Source: Qipengyuania mesophila (GTDB lineage: Bacteria > Pseudomonadota > Alphaproteobacteria > Sphingomonadales > Sphingomonadaceae). From it: 64,000 bases of DNA. Below are positions 1 through 8,548 of the stretch, in pieces (the first letter of the stretch is position 1; the number at the start of each line of letters is the position of its first letter). The stretch is taken from positions 496,001 through 560,000 of the forward strand of contig NZ_JAIGNU010000002.1 of the NCBI RefSeq assembly GCF_019711655.1, written 5' to 3'. The position numbers and the translations under genes were made by a program. The notes below the pieces were generated by a model. That model was not told the origin of the DNA. It searched no databases and saw only the letters and a program-made list of their open reading frames with translations.

Positions 1-113
1 CAGTCCTTGGATTGAGCAAGCATTGCAATCGCCAGTTCGCTGCCGCTTAGCCCGACGGCCTCGACGGTCGAGATTGCTCTGGAATCGATGGAATTGTGGG
101 ACATCGCGGTCAT
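1..113 (-). CDS. Possible 5' end of an unrecognised gene leaving the left edge
   Basis: A minus-strand reading frame starts with ATG at 113 and stays open to the edge (37 codons), beginning MTAMSHNSIDSRAIS and continuing with VEAVGLSGSELAIAML. An in-frame ATG at codon 4 is an alternative start. An AGG lies about 10 bases upstream, a weak ribosome binding site. I do not recognise the family, and an open frame this short can arise by chance, so this may not be a gene. It would be divergent from the response regulator to its right and belongs to the same AT-richer segment. Confidence 0.25.
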   Translation of the reverse strand, partial: MTAMSHNSIDSRAISTVEAVGLSGSELAIAMLAQSKD

Positions 114-474
114 AAGTTGGTACCTGGAATTTGGCGAGCTCGTAAAAGCCGTCAGTGCTCCCGCTTCTGTAAGGTGGAAATAACTTAGTGGTGTGAACGC
201 GGCGCGACGAGATTCTACGCAGTTTGCCGAGGTTGCGATGATGCAATTGGCCATGTCTTTTGGGAATGTGAGAGGTGTCTTACTCGCCTGGTGAGTGGGC
301 TTCGATCCCATGCATCGATTGAACCAAACCCTTGGCCGAGAGGCGGCTTGAGTGTGTCTCTGCAGCAGAGGCCAGGATCAGGCATGCATTTCAGAATTTT
401 AGAAATGCAGGAAAAGGATATGGAAATAAGATGTGCGCCAAGATAACCTTTCCTACAGGGCGATCAAAGAAGGT
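114..474. other. Non-coding stretch left of the response regulator
   Basis: I see no convincing gene, RNA or repeat here. Short frames on both strands lack a good ribosome binding site. The base composition is clearly less GC-rich than the rest of the window beyond about 2.34 kb. Any promoter for the response regulator should lie in the right half, but no clean -35/-10 pair stands out. Confidence 0.4.
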
Positions 475-1116
475 ATGATGGCAAAGCCTGGTTCAAGCAC
501 TGAAGCGCGAAAATCGATCTACTTGATCGACGACGATCCGATGTTTCGAAGGTGGCTTCATGGTGAGCTCACCGATTTCGAATTGACTGTCTGGCCTTTT
601 GGCTCTGCGGCTGACTTCCTCGAATACGCTCCCACTGCGGCTCCAGCACCGATTATTATCGATCTTCGCATGCCCGAAATGGATGGGCTGCAGCTTCTCC
701 AAGAGCTCCGTAAACGAGGAATCGGCTGGCCGGTTCTCATATCGACCGCGCATGCCGATATCCGAGCTGCGGTTTCAGCTATGCAATTGGGGGCTGTCGA
801 TTTTCTCGAAAAGCCCTTTGCGATTAAAGCCCTGCTGGATCTCGTCGAAGTGGCGTTCGATTCCATGGGCGATCAAACCTCGGCGTTAGAGAAAGAACTA
901 ATCGCCTTTAGAAACCTGTCTCGCCTCACCAATCGCGAGCGAGAAGTTGCCATCCACCTCAGCCATGGCCTTTCGAACAAGGAGGTGGCGCGCCAATTCG
1001 AGATCAGCCCGAGAACTGTGGAGGCTCACAGAAGTTCGATATTTTCCAAACTTGAAATCAAGAGCATAGCAGAGCTCGTACGAATGCTTTTTGCGGCAAA
1101 TGTAGTGAAACCCTAG
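475..1116 (+). CDS. FixJ-family response regulator (REC + LuxR-type HTH)
   Basis: A two-domain transcription regulator. Residues about 14-130 form a receiver: acidic pocket LIDDDP near residue 19, phosphoacceptor in IIIDLRMPEMDG (D63 from this start), and the conserved lysine in FLEKPF. Residues about 150-205 are a GerE/LuxR-type HTH (LTNREREVAIHLSHGLSNKE). REC plus GerE is the FixJ/TodT/StyR layout, normally phosphorylated by a PAS-containing histidine kinase. Two adjacent ATGs (475, 478) follow an AAGAAGG stretch; a GTG at 433 in the same frame would add 14 residues with no better support. The partner kinase is plausibly the MASE1 gene just downstream, but that gene is truncated, so the regulator may be orphaned. 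Base composition is AT-richer than the core of the window. Target genes are unknown. Confidence 0.88.
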   Translation: MMAKPGSSTEARKSIYLIDDDPMFRRWLHGELTDFELTVWPFGSAADFLEYAPTAAPAPIIIDLRMPEMDGLQLLQELRKRGIGWPVLISTAHADIRAAVSAMQLGAVDFLEKPFAIKALLDLVEVAFDSMGDQTSALEKELIAFRNLSRLTNREREVAIHLSHGLSNKEVARQFEISPRTVEAHRSSIFSKLEIKSIAELVRMLFAANVVKP

Positions 1117-1307
1117 ATTATTTTGGCAAACCTCGAAGAAATATGGTGAGATCGGGTGGAAAGGTCGGGTTTGCGTGTCGCTAGAGATGTCAATTTCGAT
1201 TGCCACAGAATTTGCGCGAGGAGCTGGCTAGAGGAACGTTCTCGGTACCTGAGATCTCTATTTAGCCATAGGCATTCCGTAAATCTTTCTTCTAAGGCAG
1301 GCTGGGC

Positions 1308-2354
1308 ATGAGTTTTTTGCGTCGACGGGAGATCGCCTTCATTCTGGCAGTGACTGCCTTGTTCGGCGGCCTTGCCTATCTCGGTATCTCAGTCAGTCGC
1401 GAGAATGGGCGAGTGGCATTGCTGTGGATGCCCAACGCGATTGCCGCCGCCTGGCTGCTTCGCGCGCGGTGGGCTTCGAGCGGCCCCCTTATTGCTTCCT
1501 GTGCTCTGATGAATATCGCCGTGAACCGGTTTGTCGGAGATTCTTGGCTAATAGCGATTGGCCTCTCGGGCGCCAATGCCTTGGAAATTGCCTTAGTTGT
1601 CTGGATCATTCGAAAGCAAGTCCAGCGTCGTCTGGATATGAGCGAAATCTCCGATCAGGTTTGGCTTCTCGTGGCCTCGCTGATCGCATGTTTCGGGTCC
1701 GCAACTATGGCAAGTTTCGTTCTGGCAGGAGGTGAAGGGGCTTTTGCGATTAGAGATTGGACGAAATGGGCACTAGCGGATGGTCTTAGTCTTCTGGTGC
1801 TGCTTCCTGTTCTATTGGTCGGGGCCGATATTTGGGGGGCTCGAAAGAGTTTCACGCGGAAATTTGTGACGGAATGGCTTGTCATGATCGCGGTGGTAGC
1901 CACCGGCAGCACTATCGTCTTCGCGCAAAGCTCTTATCCGTTTCTCTTTCTCGTTACGTCACTGATCATATACGCGGCGTTCAGAACAGGCCTCGCAGGA
2001 ACAGCTGCAGCGCTCTTGATTGTTACGATAGTCGCGTCGATCGCTTCCGCCGCTGGAAGAGGCCCGATCTCGCTGGTTCGCGGTGGAATTGAGGCGCAGT
2101 TTTTTGCCTTTCAGGTATTCCTGGCCGCAAATCTGGTCATGGGCCTTCCGGTCGCTGCTATGCTGGCCGGAAGGGCGCGGGACAGGCTCGAGTTAAAGAA
2201 AAGCCGCGATGCCAGCCAGCATATCTTAGACAATATTCGCGACGTCATCTTCAGCACAGATAAAGGGGGGAGGTGGAGCTCGCTAAACCCAGCGTGGGAG
2301 ACGATCACTGGGTACTGCTCGGAGCAGAGCCTCGGGACCATAAGGACCGCCTGA
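1308..2354 (+). pseudogene. Truncated MASE1-PAS membrane sensor
   Basis: The 348-residue product has a MASE1 membrane sensor region: about eight hydrophobic helices over residues 8-290, with LLWMPNAIAAAWLL near the N-terminus as in other MASE1 proteins. It is followed by the first half of a PAS domain (residues about 302-345: ILDNIRDVIFSTDKGGRW, LNPAWETITGY). The PAS fold breaks off after EQSLGT and a stop follows within a few codons. The rest of PAS and any HisKA/HATPase or GGDEF output domain are missing, and no frame downstream continues them. The intact parent was probably a histidine kinase paired with the FixJ-type regulator upstream; this is inferred from gene order. The stop codon lies in the loop of the hairpin that probably terminates the next gene, so the break coincides with a switch to GC-rich DNA. 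A sensor-only protein could still be made. Confidence 0.75.
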
Positions 2355-2366
2355 GCGGGCGGTCCT
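2343..2366 (-). terminator. Hairpin terminator of the small hydrophobic protein gene
   Basis: Perfect 9-bp arms AGGACCGCC and GGCGGTCCT flank a 6-base loop. Read on the minus strand it follows the stop codon of the small gene to the right by about 25 bases and is followed by TTAT, a weak U-tract. It also holds the stop codon of the truncated MASE1 gene on the plus strand. Confidence 0.5.
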
Positions 2367-2391
2367 CCATGGCATTCTCAACGACACGAAG

Positions 2392-2664
2392 TCAGGCGGC
2401 TTTTGCGGTGGTCTTGCTCCGAGCCGCGGGCGCCTTGGTGGGCTTGGGAGAGCCTGCCCCGGCCTGTTCTTCTGCACTCTTTTTGTCGAGCACCTTCTTG
2501 GCAACATATCCGCCCACGCCGAGCGCAACCATGGCGGGAAGGCTGATCCGACGCAGGACGGTGGTTGCCACGACGCCCAGCGCCGCGCCGCTCGCTCCAC
2601 CGATGGCGTTGGTCTCCTTGGCGAGCCTGTCGCCGACGAAAGCTCCGATAATCTTGCCGATCAT
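2392..2664 (-). CDS. Small glycine-rich hydrophobic protein of unknown function
   Basis: A 90-residue protein. Residues 1-60 are rich in Gly, Ala and Val with repeated small-residue spacing (GKIIGAFVG, GGASGAALGVVATT, ALGVGGYVAKK), which suggests one or two membrane-associated helices. The last 30 residues are a Lys/Ala/Pro tail (SKTTAKAA at the end). The start is well supported by AAAGGAGA about 10 bases upstream. It is a separate transcription unit from the TetR gene behind it on the same strand (54-base gap). I do not recognise a characterised family. Real coding is supported by the ribosome binding site, composition and a terminator-like hairpin after the stop. Confidence 0.7.
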   Translation of the reverse strand: MIGKIIGAFVGDRLAKETNAIGGASGAALGVVATTVLRRISLPAMVALGVGGYVAKKVLDKKSAEEQAGAGSPKPTKAPAARSKTTAKAA

Positions 2665-2718
2665 GTGATCATTCTCCTTTGCGAAACCAACGGCTTCGCC
2701 GCCGCGCGGTTCCGTCGG

Positions 2719-3339
2719 TCAGGAATGCCCCGAGCCGACCCCGCGCGCGAGGAGATCGTTGGCGCGGCGGGCAATGACGTCGAACGGGGGATCGCCTTCG
2801 CGCGCCCAGATGACATAGCGCAGACCGAGAAAGACGTTCATCCCCATGACCGCCCACGCCTCGACCGAGCCGAGGCCCTGCGCCAATTCGCCCGCCTCCC
2901 CTCCGGCCTGGAGACGCTCCTCTATTCGCGATCCGATCGTCTCGTAATGCTCGCGGTAGCTTTCGGGATCGACGAATTCGGCCTCGTCGATAATGCGGTA
3001 GATTTCCTTGTGCTCGGCAGCGAAGGCGAGGAAGGCGCGCAGGGCGACGCGTTCGATCTCGAGCGCCCCCATCGCGGGATCGAGCGCCTCGCGCGCGGCC
3101 TGCGCCACGCCCGTACTCATGTCCGAGACCAGCGCCCGGAAGATCGCGTCCTTGCTGTCGAAATAGGTGTAGAAGGTACCCAGCGCCACGCCTGCGCGGC
3201 GGGTAATGCCGCTGATCGAGGCATCATGGAAGCCGTGGTCGGCGAACTCGCGCGTGGCGGCATCGAGGAGCTTGCGCAGCGTCTTGCGCCCGCGGTCGGT
3301 CCGCGGCTCCTTCCCCGTCATGGCCACATCGCTGGTCAT
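2719..3339 (-). CDS. TetR/AcrR-family transcriptional regulator
   Basis: A 206-residue TetR-type regulator. Residues about 17-63 form the DNA-binding HTH (LLDAATREFADHGFHDASIS then GVALGTFYTYFDSKDAIF), with the TFYTYFDSK signature of the recognition helix and helix 4. The remaining all-helical part is the ligand-binding and dimerisation domain, with no hint of the ligand. It is divergent from the large TonB-dependent receptor, with 129 bases between the start codons containing a 20-bp imperfect dyad. The simplest reading is that it represses itself and the receptor. An extension of the receptor frame through this gene on the other strand is a shadow. Confidence 0.9.
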   Translation of the reverse strand: MTSDVAMTGKEPRTDRGRKTLRKLLDAATREFADHGFHDASISGITRRAGVALGTFYTYFDSKDAIFRALVSDMSTGVAQAAREALDPAMGALEIERVALRAFLAFAAEHKEIYRIIDEAEFVDPESYREHYETIGSRIEERLQAGGEAGELAQGLGSVEAWAVMGMNVFLGLRYVIWAREGDPPFDVIARRANDLLARGVGSGHS

Positions 3340-3400
3340 CGCGGAACACCCCCTCCAATGGGCCTACGCTATCTGCCCCCATGGCATCAATCAACATCTA

Positions 3401-3420
3401 ACTTGAAAGGTGGTTCACGT
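3401..3420. promoter_or_regulatory. Candidate TetR operator
   Basis: ACTTGAA-AGGTGG-TTCACGT is a dyad with 6 of 7 positions symmetric, in the middle of the divergent tetR/receptor region. The embedded TTGAAA could serve as a -35 for the receptor; a clear -10 is not visible. Operator function is inferred from position and symmetry only. Confidence 0.35.
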
Positions 3421-3468
3421 TTCAGTATTGAACTCCCCATAAGAATGTTCGGGAGGGAAAAACTGATC

Positions 3469-5784
3469 ATGCGTTCCACCAATTTCCTCGCCGCGAGCCT
3501 GCTCGCCGGCGTCGCTTTCGCCGCCCTGTCCGCAGCCCCCGCCTCGGCCCAGGAGGTCGGTGACACCGCGCCCGCGCCGCTGGTCGAGGAAGGCAACACC
3601 ATCGTCGTCACCGCGCGTCGCCGCGAGGAGCGCATCCAGGACGTGCCCCTCGCGATCACCGCCCTTTCGGGCGAGGAATTGACCAAGGGCGGGACGCTCG
3701 AGATCACCGAGATCGCGCAGGAAGTCCCGAATCTCACCCTCGAGGTCAGCCGCGGCACCAATACGACGCTCACCGCCTTCATTCGCGGCGTCGGCCAGCA
3801 GGACCCGGTCGCCGGTTTCGAGGCGGGCGTCGGCCTCTATGTCGACGACATCTACCTCAACCGTCCGCAGGGCGCGGTGCTCGACGTCTATGATGTCGAG
3901 CGGGTCGAGGTGCTGCGCGGACCGCAGGGTACGCTCTACGGCCGCAACACGATCGGCGGCGCGATCAAATACGTCACCGCGCGCCTGCCGGACGACACCG
4001 AGGTCAAGGTGCGTGGGACCTATGGCTCCTACAACCAGGCCGACCTGATCCTCACGGCCTCGACACCGCTCAGTGATGGCCTGAAGGTCGGGGTGAGCGG
4101 CGCGCGTCTTTCGCGCGGCGGCTTCGGCGACAACCTCACCCAGCCCGGGGTCGAGAACTACAACAAGGACGTCTGGGCGGCGCGCGGCACCATAGAGTTC
4201 GACAACGGCCCGCTCTTCATCCGCCTGTCGGGCGACTACGTGAAGGACAATTCGGACCCGCGCCAGGGGCATCGGCTGCTCACCGGTCGCTTCTCGGGGG
4301 CACCGGTCCTCGACAACGTCTACGACACGCGCGCGGGCCTCGACGTGGTCGAGCAGGAGGTCGAAGCCTATGGCGGCGGCCTGACCGTGGCCTATGAAGT
4401 CAGCGACACGGTGACGCTCAAGTCGATTACCGGTTTCCGCAAGGATAGGTCGACCACGCCGATCGACTTCGACAGCCTTCCCGCCGCCGACCTTGACGTC
4501 CCCGCCATCTACCGGAACAAGCAGTTCAGCGAGGAACTGCAGCTGCTCTACGAGGGCGACCGCCTGTCGGGCGTGCTCGGCGCATACTACCTCGACGCCA
4601 ACGCCTTTACCGCCTTCGACGTCGCGCTGTTCACCACCGGCGCACTGATCGGTCTGCCCGGCCTCAATGCGCAGACGCTGGGCGATGTCGATACCGAGAC
4701 CTATTCGATCTTCGGCGATTTCACCTACGACATCACCGATCAGATCAGCCTGTCGCTCGGCGGTCGCTACACCTGGGACAAGCGGGACAGCCGCATCCTG
4801 CGCACGACCTTCATCGGCGGGTTCTCGGACCTCTTCCCGCCGTCGACCGCGACCGCCATCGCCGTGACCAGCGACTTCACCGGCAGCGCGACTTTCAAGG
4901 AATTCACCCCGCGCGCTTCGCTTGCGTTCAAGCCAAACGACAACCACACGCTCTATTTCACCTATTCGAAGGGCTTCAAGGGCGGTGGCTTCGACCCGCG
5001 TGGCCAGTCGACCGCGGCACCTGATCTCGATGGCGACGGCGACATCGACTACGCCGATCAGTACGCCTTCCTCAGCTTCGCGCCCGAAAAGGTCGACAGC
5101 TATGAAATCGGCTGGAAGGCCTCGCTGCTCGACGACCGCCTGTTCATCAGCCTCGCCGCCTTCAAGGGCGATTACACCGACGTCCAGATTCCCGGCTCCG
5201 TCGGCTTCGATACCGACGGCGACGGCACCAACGACAGCTTCATCGGCATCACCTCGAATGCGGGCGACGCCGATGTGAACGGGTTCGAATTCGAAGGCCG
5301 CGCCATCGTCGGCAAGGATTTCGCCGGACCGGGCAGCCGCCTGACCTTCAACTGGGCGCTGGGCATCCTCGACGCGAAGTACAACACCTTCATCGACGCC
5401 TTCGGCAACGATGTCGCCGACCAGCGCGTGTTCCAGAACACGCCCGACATCACCGCCAATGCCGGCTTCGACCTCGGACTGCCGGTAGGCAACGGCATCG
5501 TGGATTTCCTCGGCTCGGTCTCGCTGCGCTCGGACTCGAGCCAGTTCGAACTGCCCGGGCCGCTCGATCAGGACGGCTTCGCCCTTGTCGATGCCAGCAT
5601 CGTCTATACCGACGACAGCGATCGCTGGTCGATCGGCCTTCACGGCAAGAACCTGTTCGACAAGCGCTACATCGTCGCCGGCTACGACTTCGTCACCGGC
5701 ACCGTGCTCGGCCTCGAAGGGAATTTGACCGGCTTCTACGGCGACCCGCGCCGGGTCTTCGTGACCGGCCAGTTCAAGTTCTGA
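3469..5784 (+). CDS. TonB-dependent outer-membrane receptor
   Basis: A 771-residue outer-membrane active transporter. Residues 1-27 are a signal peptide ending ASAQE. The plug domain follows (TIVVTARRREERIQDVP, then the VERVEVLRGPQGTLYGRNTI signature), then a 22-strand barrel ending QFKF with the terminal Phe used for BAM insertion. The opening IVVTARRRxExxQDVP is typical of the large sphingomonad/Caulobacter family of receptors for iron complexes, vitamins, oligosaccharides or plant compounds; the substrate cannot be read. Two Asp-rich segments, DLDGDGDIDYADQ and DTDGDGTNDS, sit in what should be extracellular loops and resemble calcium-binding loops. ATG 3469 is chosen because the signal peptide begins there; GGGAGG lies 12 bases upstream, and ATG 3445 is a less likely alternative. 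A strong terminator follows. Divergent TetR suggests regulation. Confidence 0.93.
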   Translation: MRSTNFLAASLLAGVAFAALSAAPASAQEVGDTAPAPLVEEGNTIVVTARRREERIQDVPLAITALSGEELTKGGTLEITEIAQEVPNLTLEVSRGTNTTLTAFIRGVGQQDPVAGFEAGVGLYVDDIYLNRPQGAVLDVYDVERVEVLRGPQGTLYGRNTIGGAIKYVTARLPDDTEVKVRGTYGSYNQADLILTASTPLSDGLKVGVSGARLSRGGFGDNLTQPGVENYNKDVWAARGTIEFDNGPLFIRLSGDYVKDNSDPRQGHRLLTGRFSGAPVLDNVYDTRAGLDVVEQEVEAYGGGLTVAYEVSDTVTLKSITGFRKDRSTTPIDFDSLPAADLDVPAIYRNKQFSEELQLLYEGDRLSGVLGAYYLDANAFTAFDVALFTTGALIGLPGLNAQTLGDVDTETYSIFGDFTYDITDQISLSLGGRYTWDKRDSRILRTTFIGGFSDLFPPSTATAIAVTSDFTGSATFKEFTPRASLAFKPNDNHTLYFTYSKGFKGGGFDPRGQSTAAPDLDGDGDIDYADQYAFLSFAPEKVDSYEIGWKASLLDDRLFISLAAFKGDYTDVQIPGSVGFDTDGDGTNDSFIGITSNAGDADVNGFEFEGRAIVGKDFAGPGSRLTFNWALGILDAKYNTFIDAFGNDVADQRVFQNTPDITANAGFDLGLPVGNGIVDFLGSVSLRSDSSQFELPGPLDQDGFALVDASIVYTDDSDRWSIGLHGKNLFDKRYIVAGYDFVTGTVLGLEGNLTGFYGDPRRVFVTGQFKF

Positions 5785-5807
5785 TCCGGCACTCTCTCGA
5801 CTTCAGG

Positions 5808-5833
5808 GGGCGGGGCTTTGCTCCGCCCTTTTT
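5808..5833 (+). terminator. Rho-independent terminator of the TonB receptor gene
   Basis: Arms GGGCGGGGC and GCTCCGCCC with a TTT loop form a 9-bp stem containing one G-U pair, followed directly by TTTTT. It lies 24 bases past the receptor stop and touches the end of the convergent sulfotransferase gene. Confidence 0.85.
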
Positions 5834-7138
5834 CTATCCGGCCACCCGCCTCAGGCGCGCCGGCTGGGCCGCGTTCTCCACCGGTATGCCGTAGGTCTCG
5901 GCATAGTTGGCGAAGCGCTCGTCGACCTCGCCTTCCGCCAGGCCGAATTCTTCGAGGCTGTAGCGATGCGGCCGTCGCTTGAGCCGCGCCGAGCGGTCGA
6001 GATAGGCCTGCATCCCGCCAATCGCCGGTTCGATGTCGAAGCCGAGGAAGCGGTAGACGCGCTCCATCGTGGCGCGCCAATCGTTCTCCATATCGTCGTA
6101 CTGGACGTCGATCATGCGCTCGCGCGGGATGCTGTCGCGCGCGGCACGCATCCGCTCGATCATCATCGCCGTCTTGCCGAGCCACTCGCGCCCGGTCTCT
6201 ACCGGATCGTTCTGGTCCGAATAGATGATCGTCTGGTTCCAGGCGAGCGAGGCGGCACTGCCGACGACCCTCTTGGGATCGCGATGGGTGAAGATCAGCC
6301 GCGCATCGGGGAAGACTTCGAGCAATGCGGGCAGGTCGAGCATGTGCTGCGGCGTTTTGAGTATCCATGGACGGAGCGAGCTTTCCTGCTGCGACCAGCC
6401 GATCAGCCGCAGAAGGTCGGCCATATGGCGATAGGCGGGCACGGCGGACTCACCGGCACACCATTTCGAGTAACCCGGCACATGCCACTGCGCTTCCCAT
6501 TTCATCCCGTACATCGAAGCGGCGATGAGCCCCAGCTCCTCCTCCGGCTCGAAGGGCCCGGTGGGGTGGATCGACAGCGTGCGCGGATTGGCGAGCCGTG
6601 CGACCTTGAGGATGCGGCTGGCGAGCTTCAGGCGGAAGTCCTCCTCCTCGCCGTCCATCACGGCTTCGTACCCGGGACGCGGTACGGGGCTGATGGTCTC
6701 GAAGCTGCGGAGATGGGCGAAGCGCCGGTCGCTGGCAAGCAGGCGATGAAGCCGGGTCGTTCCCGAGCGCATGGGGCCTACAATGACTACCGGGTTCTTC
6801 AGCGGACGCGCGAGTATCTCGGGGTGCCGCTTGAACCACATCTGGGTGTAGAGCCGGTCGCGCAGCACGTGATGAAACATCTTCATGGCGGAGAAATCGC
6901 CGGCCGTATTGAGGCGCGCCTCGCGCTTCACGCTGTCGAGCAGCACTTCGAAGGGGCGTTCGAACCAGCGGTCGCCGAAATCGTCGAGCCCGGTTGCCCG
7001 CGCTGCCTCTTCGAGCAGGTAGTCCTTTTCCAACCTGACGGGATCAACCCAGCCCAGCTTGCGCCCCGCCCTGATGGCGCCTTCGGCGATATCGATGAAG
7101 CGCGTACGGCGCGGCGGCTGGATCGGTCGTTCGGTCAA
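5834..7138 (-). CDS. Sulfotransferase-family protein
   Basis: About 434 residues. It carries the PAPS-dependent sulfotransferase signatures: the 5'-phosphosulfate loop VVIVGPMRSGTTRLHRLLAS around residue 120, and the 3'-phosphate-binding segment IFTHRDPKRVVGSAAS in the second half. The fold transfers sulfate from PAPS to a hydroxyl or amino acceptor; the acceptor is unknown. Several long-chain members exist in sphingomonads and mycobacteria without known substrates. The start is uncertain: the frame is open past the serS start on the other strand, but TTG 7138 has GAAGG 8 bases upstream and leaves a clean divergent gap of 129 bases, so I prefer it. TTG 7153 has no ribosome binding site. The gene converges on the TonB receptor. 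No PAPS-synthesis genes are nearby. Confidence 0.82.
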   Translation of the reverse strand: MTERPIQPPRRTRFIDIAEGAIRAGRKLGWVDPVRLEKDYLLEEAARATGLDDFGDRWFERPFEVLLDSVKREARLNTAGDFSAMKMFHHVLRDRLYTQMWFKRHPEILARPLKNPVVIVGPMRSGTTRLHRLLASDRRFAHLRSFETISPVPRPGYEAVMDGEEEDFRLKLASRILKVARLANPRTLSIHPTGPFEPEEELGLIAASMYGMKWEAQWHVPGYSKWCAGESAVPAYRHMADLLRLIGWSQQESSLRPWILKTPQHMLDLPALLEVFPDARLIFTHRDPKRVVGSAASLAWNQTIIYSDQNDPVETGREWLGKTAMMIERMRAARDSIPRERMIDVQYDDMENDWRATMERVYRFLGFDIEPAIGGMQAYLDRSARLKRRPHRYSLEEFGLAEGEVDERFANYAETYGIPVENAAQPARLRRVAG

Positions 7139-7267
7139 GCGGTCTGCCTTCAAGCTTTTGGATTGGCCCAAGAACGGGTGGCGGCGAGAGTGGTGCCCGA
7201 GAAAGCGCAACCGGGTGGCGGCGAAGTGACTGGCCAAGCCGAACCCGAGAAGGCATAGGCGCGGACC

Positions 7268-8548
7268 ATGCACGATATCGCCTTCATCCGCGCCAATCCG
7301 CAAGCCTTCGATGCCGCTCTCGCCCGCCGCGGCGCCAAGCCGGTGGCCGATACGATCGTCGCGCTCGACGCCAAGAAGCGTGAGGCGACGACCAGGGTCC
7401 AGCAGGCGCAGAGCCGCCGCAACGACGCCTCTAAGGCGATCGGACAGGCCATGGGCCAGGGCGACAAGGAGAAGGCCGAGGCGCTCAAGGCCGAGGTCGC
7501 CGAGATCAAGGCCGGCATGCCCGAATGGGAAGCGGCCGCCGCCGAAGCGGGCGCCGAGCTCGACGACATGCTAGCCCGCCTGCCCAACCTCCCCGCCGAG
7601 GATGTGCCTGAGGGCGCGGACGAGAACGACAATGTCGAAATCCACCAATGGGGCGACCGGCGCGAGTTCGATTTCGAGCCGAAGGAGCACGCCGACCTCG
7701 GCCCCGCGCTGGGCATGGATTTCGAGACCGGCGCGAAGCTCTCGGGCGCGCGCTTCACCTTCCTGCGCGGCGATATCGCCCGCCTCCACCGCGCGCTCGC
7801 CCAGTTCATGCTGGACAAACAGACGCGCGAGAATGGCTACACCGAGTGCAACCCGCCAGTCCTGGTAGGCGACGATGCCATGTATGGCACCGACAAGCTG
7901 CCCAAGTTCGCTGAAGACAGCTTTCGCACGACCGACGATCGCTGGCTTGTTCCGACATCAGAAGTTCCGCTGACCTACTCGGTTGCCGGTGAAATCCTCC
8001 CCGACCTTGTAGAGCCGATCCGCATGACCGCGCATACGCTGTGCTTCCGCTCCGAAGCTGGCTCTGCCGGACGCGATACGCGCGGCTTCATCCGCCAGCA
8101 CCAGTTCGAGAAGGTCGAACTGGTGAGCATCTGCCGTCCCGAAGACAGCGAGGCCGAACACGAGCGCATGACGAAATGCGCCGAGGGTATCCTCGAGGCG
8201 CTGAACCTGCCCTATCGCCGCATGCTGCTGTGCACCGGCGACATGGGCTTCGGCGCGCGCAAAACCTACGACCTCGAAGTCTGGCTGCCCGGCCAGGGCG
8301 CCTGGCGCGAGATCTCGTCGTGCTCGAACACGGGCGATTTCCAGGCCCGCCGGATGAATGCGCGCTACCGTCCCGAGGGGGAGAAGAAGACCGTCTTCGT
8401 CCACACGCTCAACGGCTCGGGCCTCGCGGTCGGGCGCACGCTGGTGGCGGTGATGGAAAACTACCAGCAGGCCGATGGCAGCGTTACCGTTCCCGAGGCG
8501 CTTGCTCCCTATATGGGCGGTATTGCCAAGCTGGAGCCCCTGTCCTGA
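7268..8548 (+). CDS. serS: Seryl-tRNA synthetase
   Basis: Class II aminoacyl-tRNA synthetase charging tRNA-Ser (and tRNA-Sec where present), 426 residues, normal length. The N-terminal 110 residues are the long antiparallel coiled-coil arm that contacts the tRNA variable loop. The catalytic core shows the TSEVPLT segment, motif 2 ([20 protein letters not shown]) and motif 3 ([19 protein letters not shown]). It starts [13 protein letters not shown], as in most bacterial SerS, which fixes the start. It is the first gene of a tightly packed run with surE, its stop overlapping the surE start (TGATG), so translation is probably coupled. Confidence 0.97.
   Translation: MHDIAFIRANPQAFDAALARRGAKPVADTIVALDAKKREATTRVQQAQSRRNDASKAIGQAMGQGDKEKAEALKAEVAEIKAGMPEWEAAAAEAGAELDDMLARLPNLPAEDVPEGADENDNVEIHQWGDRREFDFEPKEHADLGPALGMDFETGAKLSGARFTFLRGDIARLHRALAQFMLDKQTRENGYTECNPPVLVGDDAMYGTDKLPKFAEDSFRTTDDRWLVPTSEVPLTYSVAGEILPDLVEPIRMTAHTLCFRSEAGSAGRDTRGFIRQHQFEKVELVSICRPEDSEAEHERMTKCAEGILEALNLPYRRMLLCTGDMGFGARKTYDLEVWLPGQGAWREISSCSNTGDFQARRMNARYRPEGEKKTVFVHTLNGSGLAVGRTLVAVMENYQQADGSVTVPEALAPYMGGIAKLEPLS

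Noticed and set aside
2665-3468. Extension of the TonB receptor frame by 268 codons upstream
   Set aside because: It is antisense to the TetR gene and would bury the signal peptide that starts at 3469.
3415-5643. A 742-codon open frame on the minus strand opposite the TonB receptor
   Set aside because: It mirrors the receptor codons and has a charge-rich, low-information composition; such shadows arise from GC-rich codon use. The receptor itself has clear domains.
5966-7258. A 430-codon open frame opposite the sulfotransferase gene
   Set aside because: The sulfotransferase strand carries both PAPS-binding motifs; this strand carries none.
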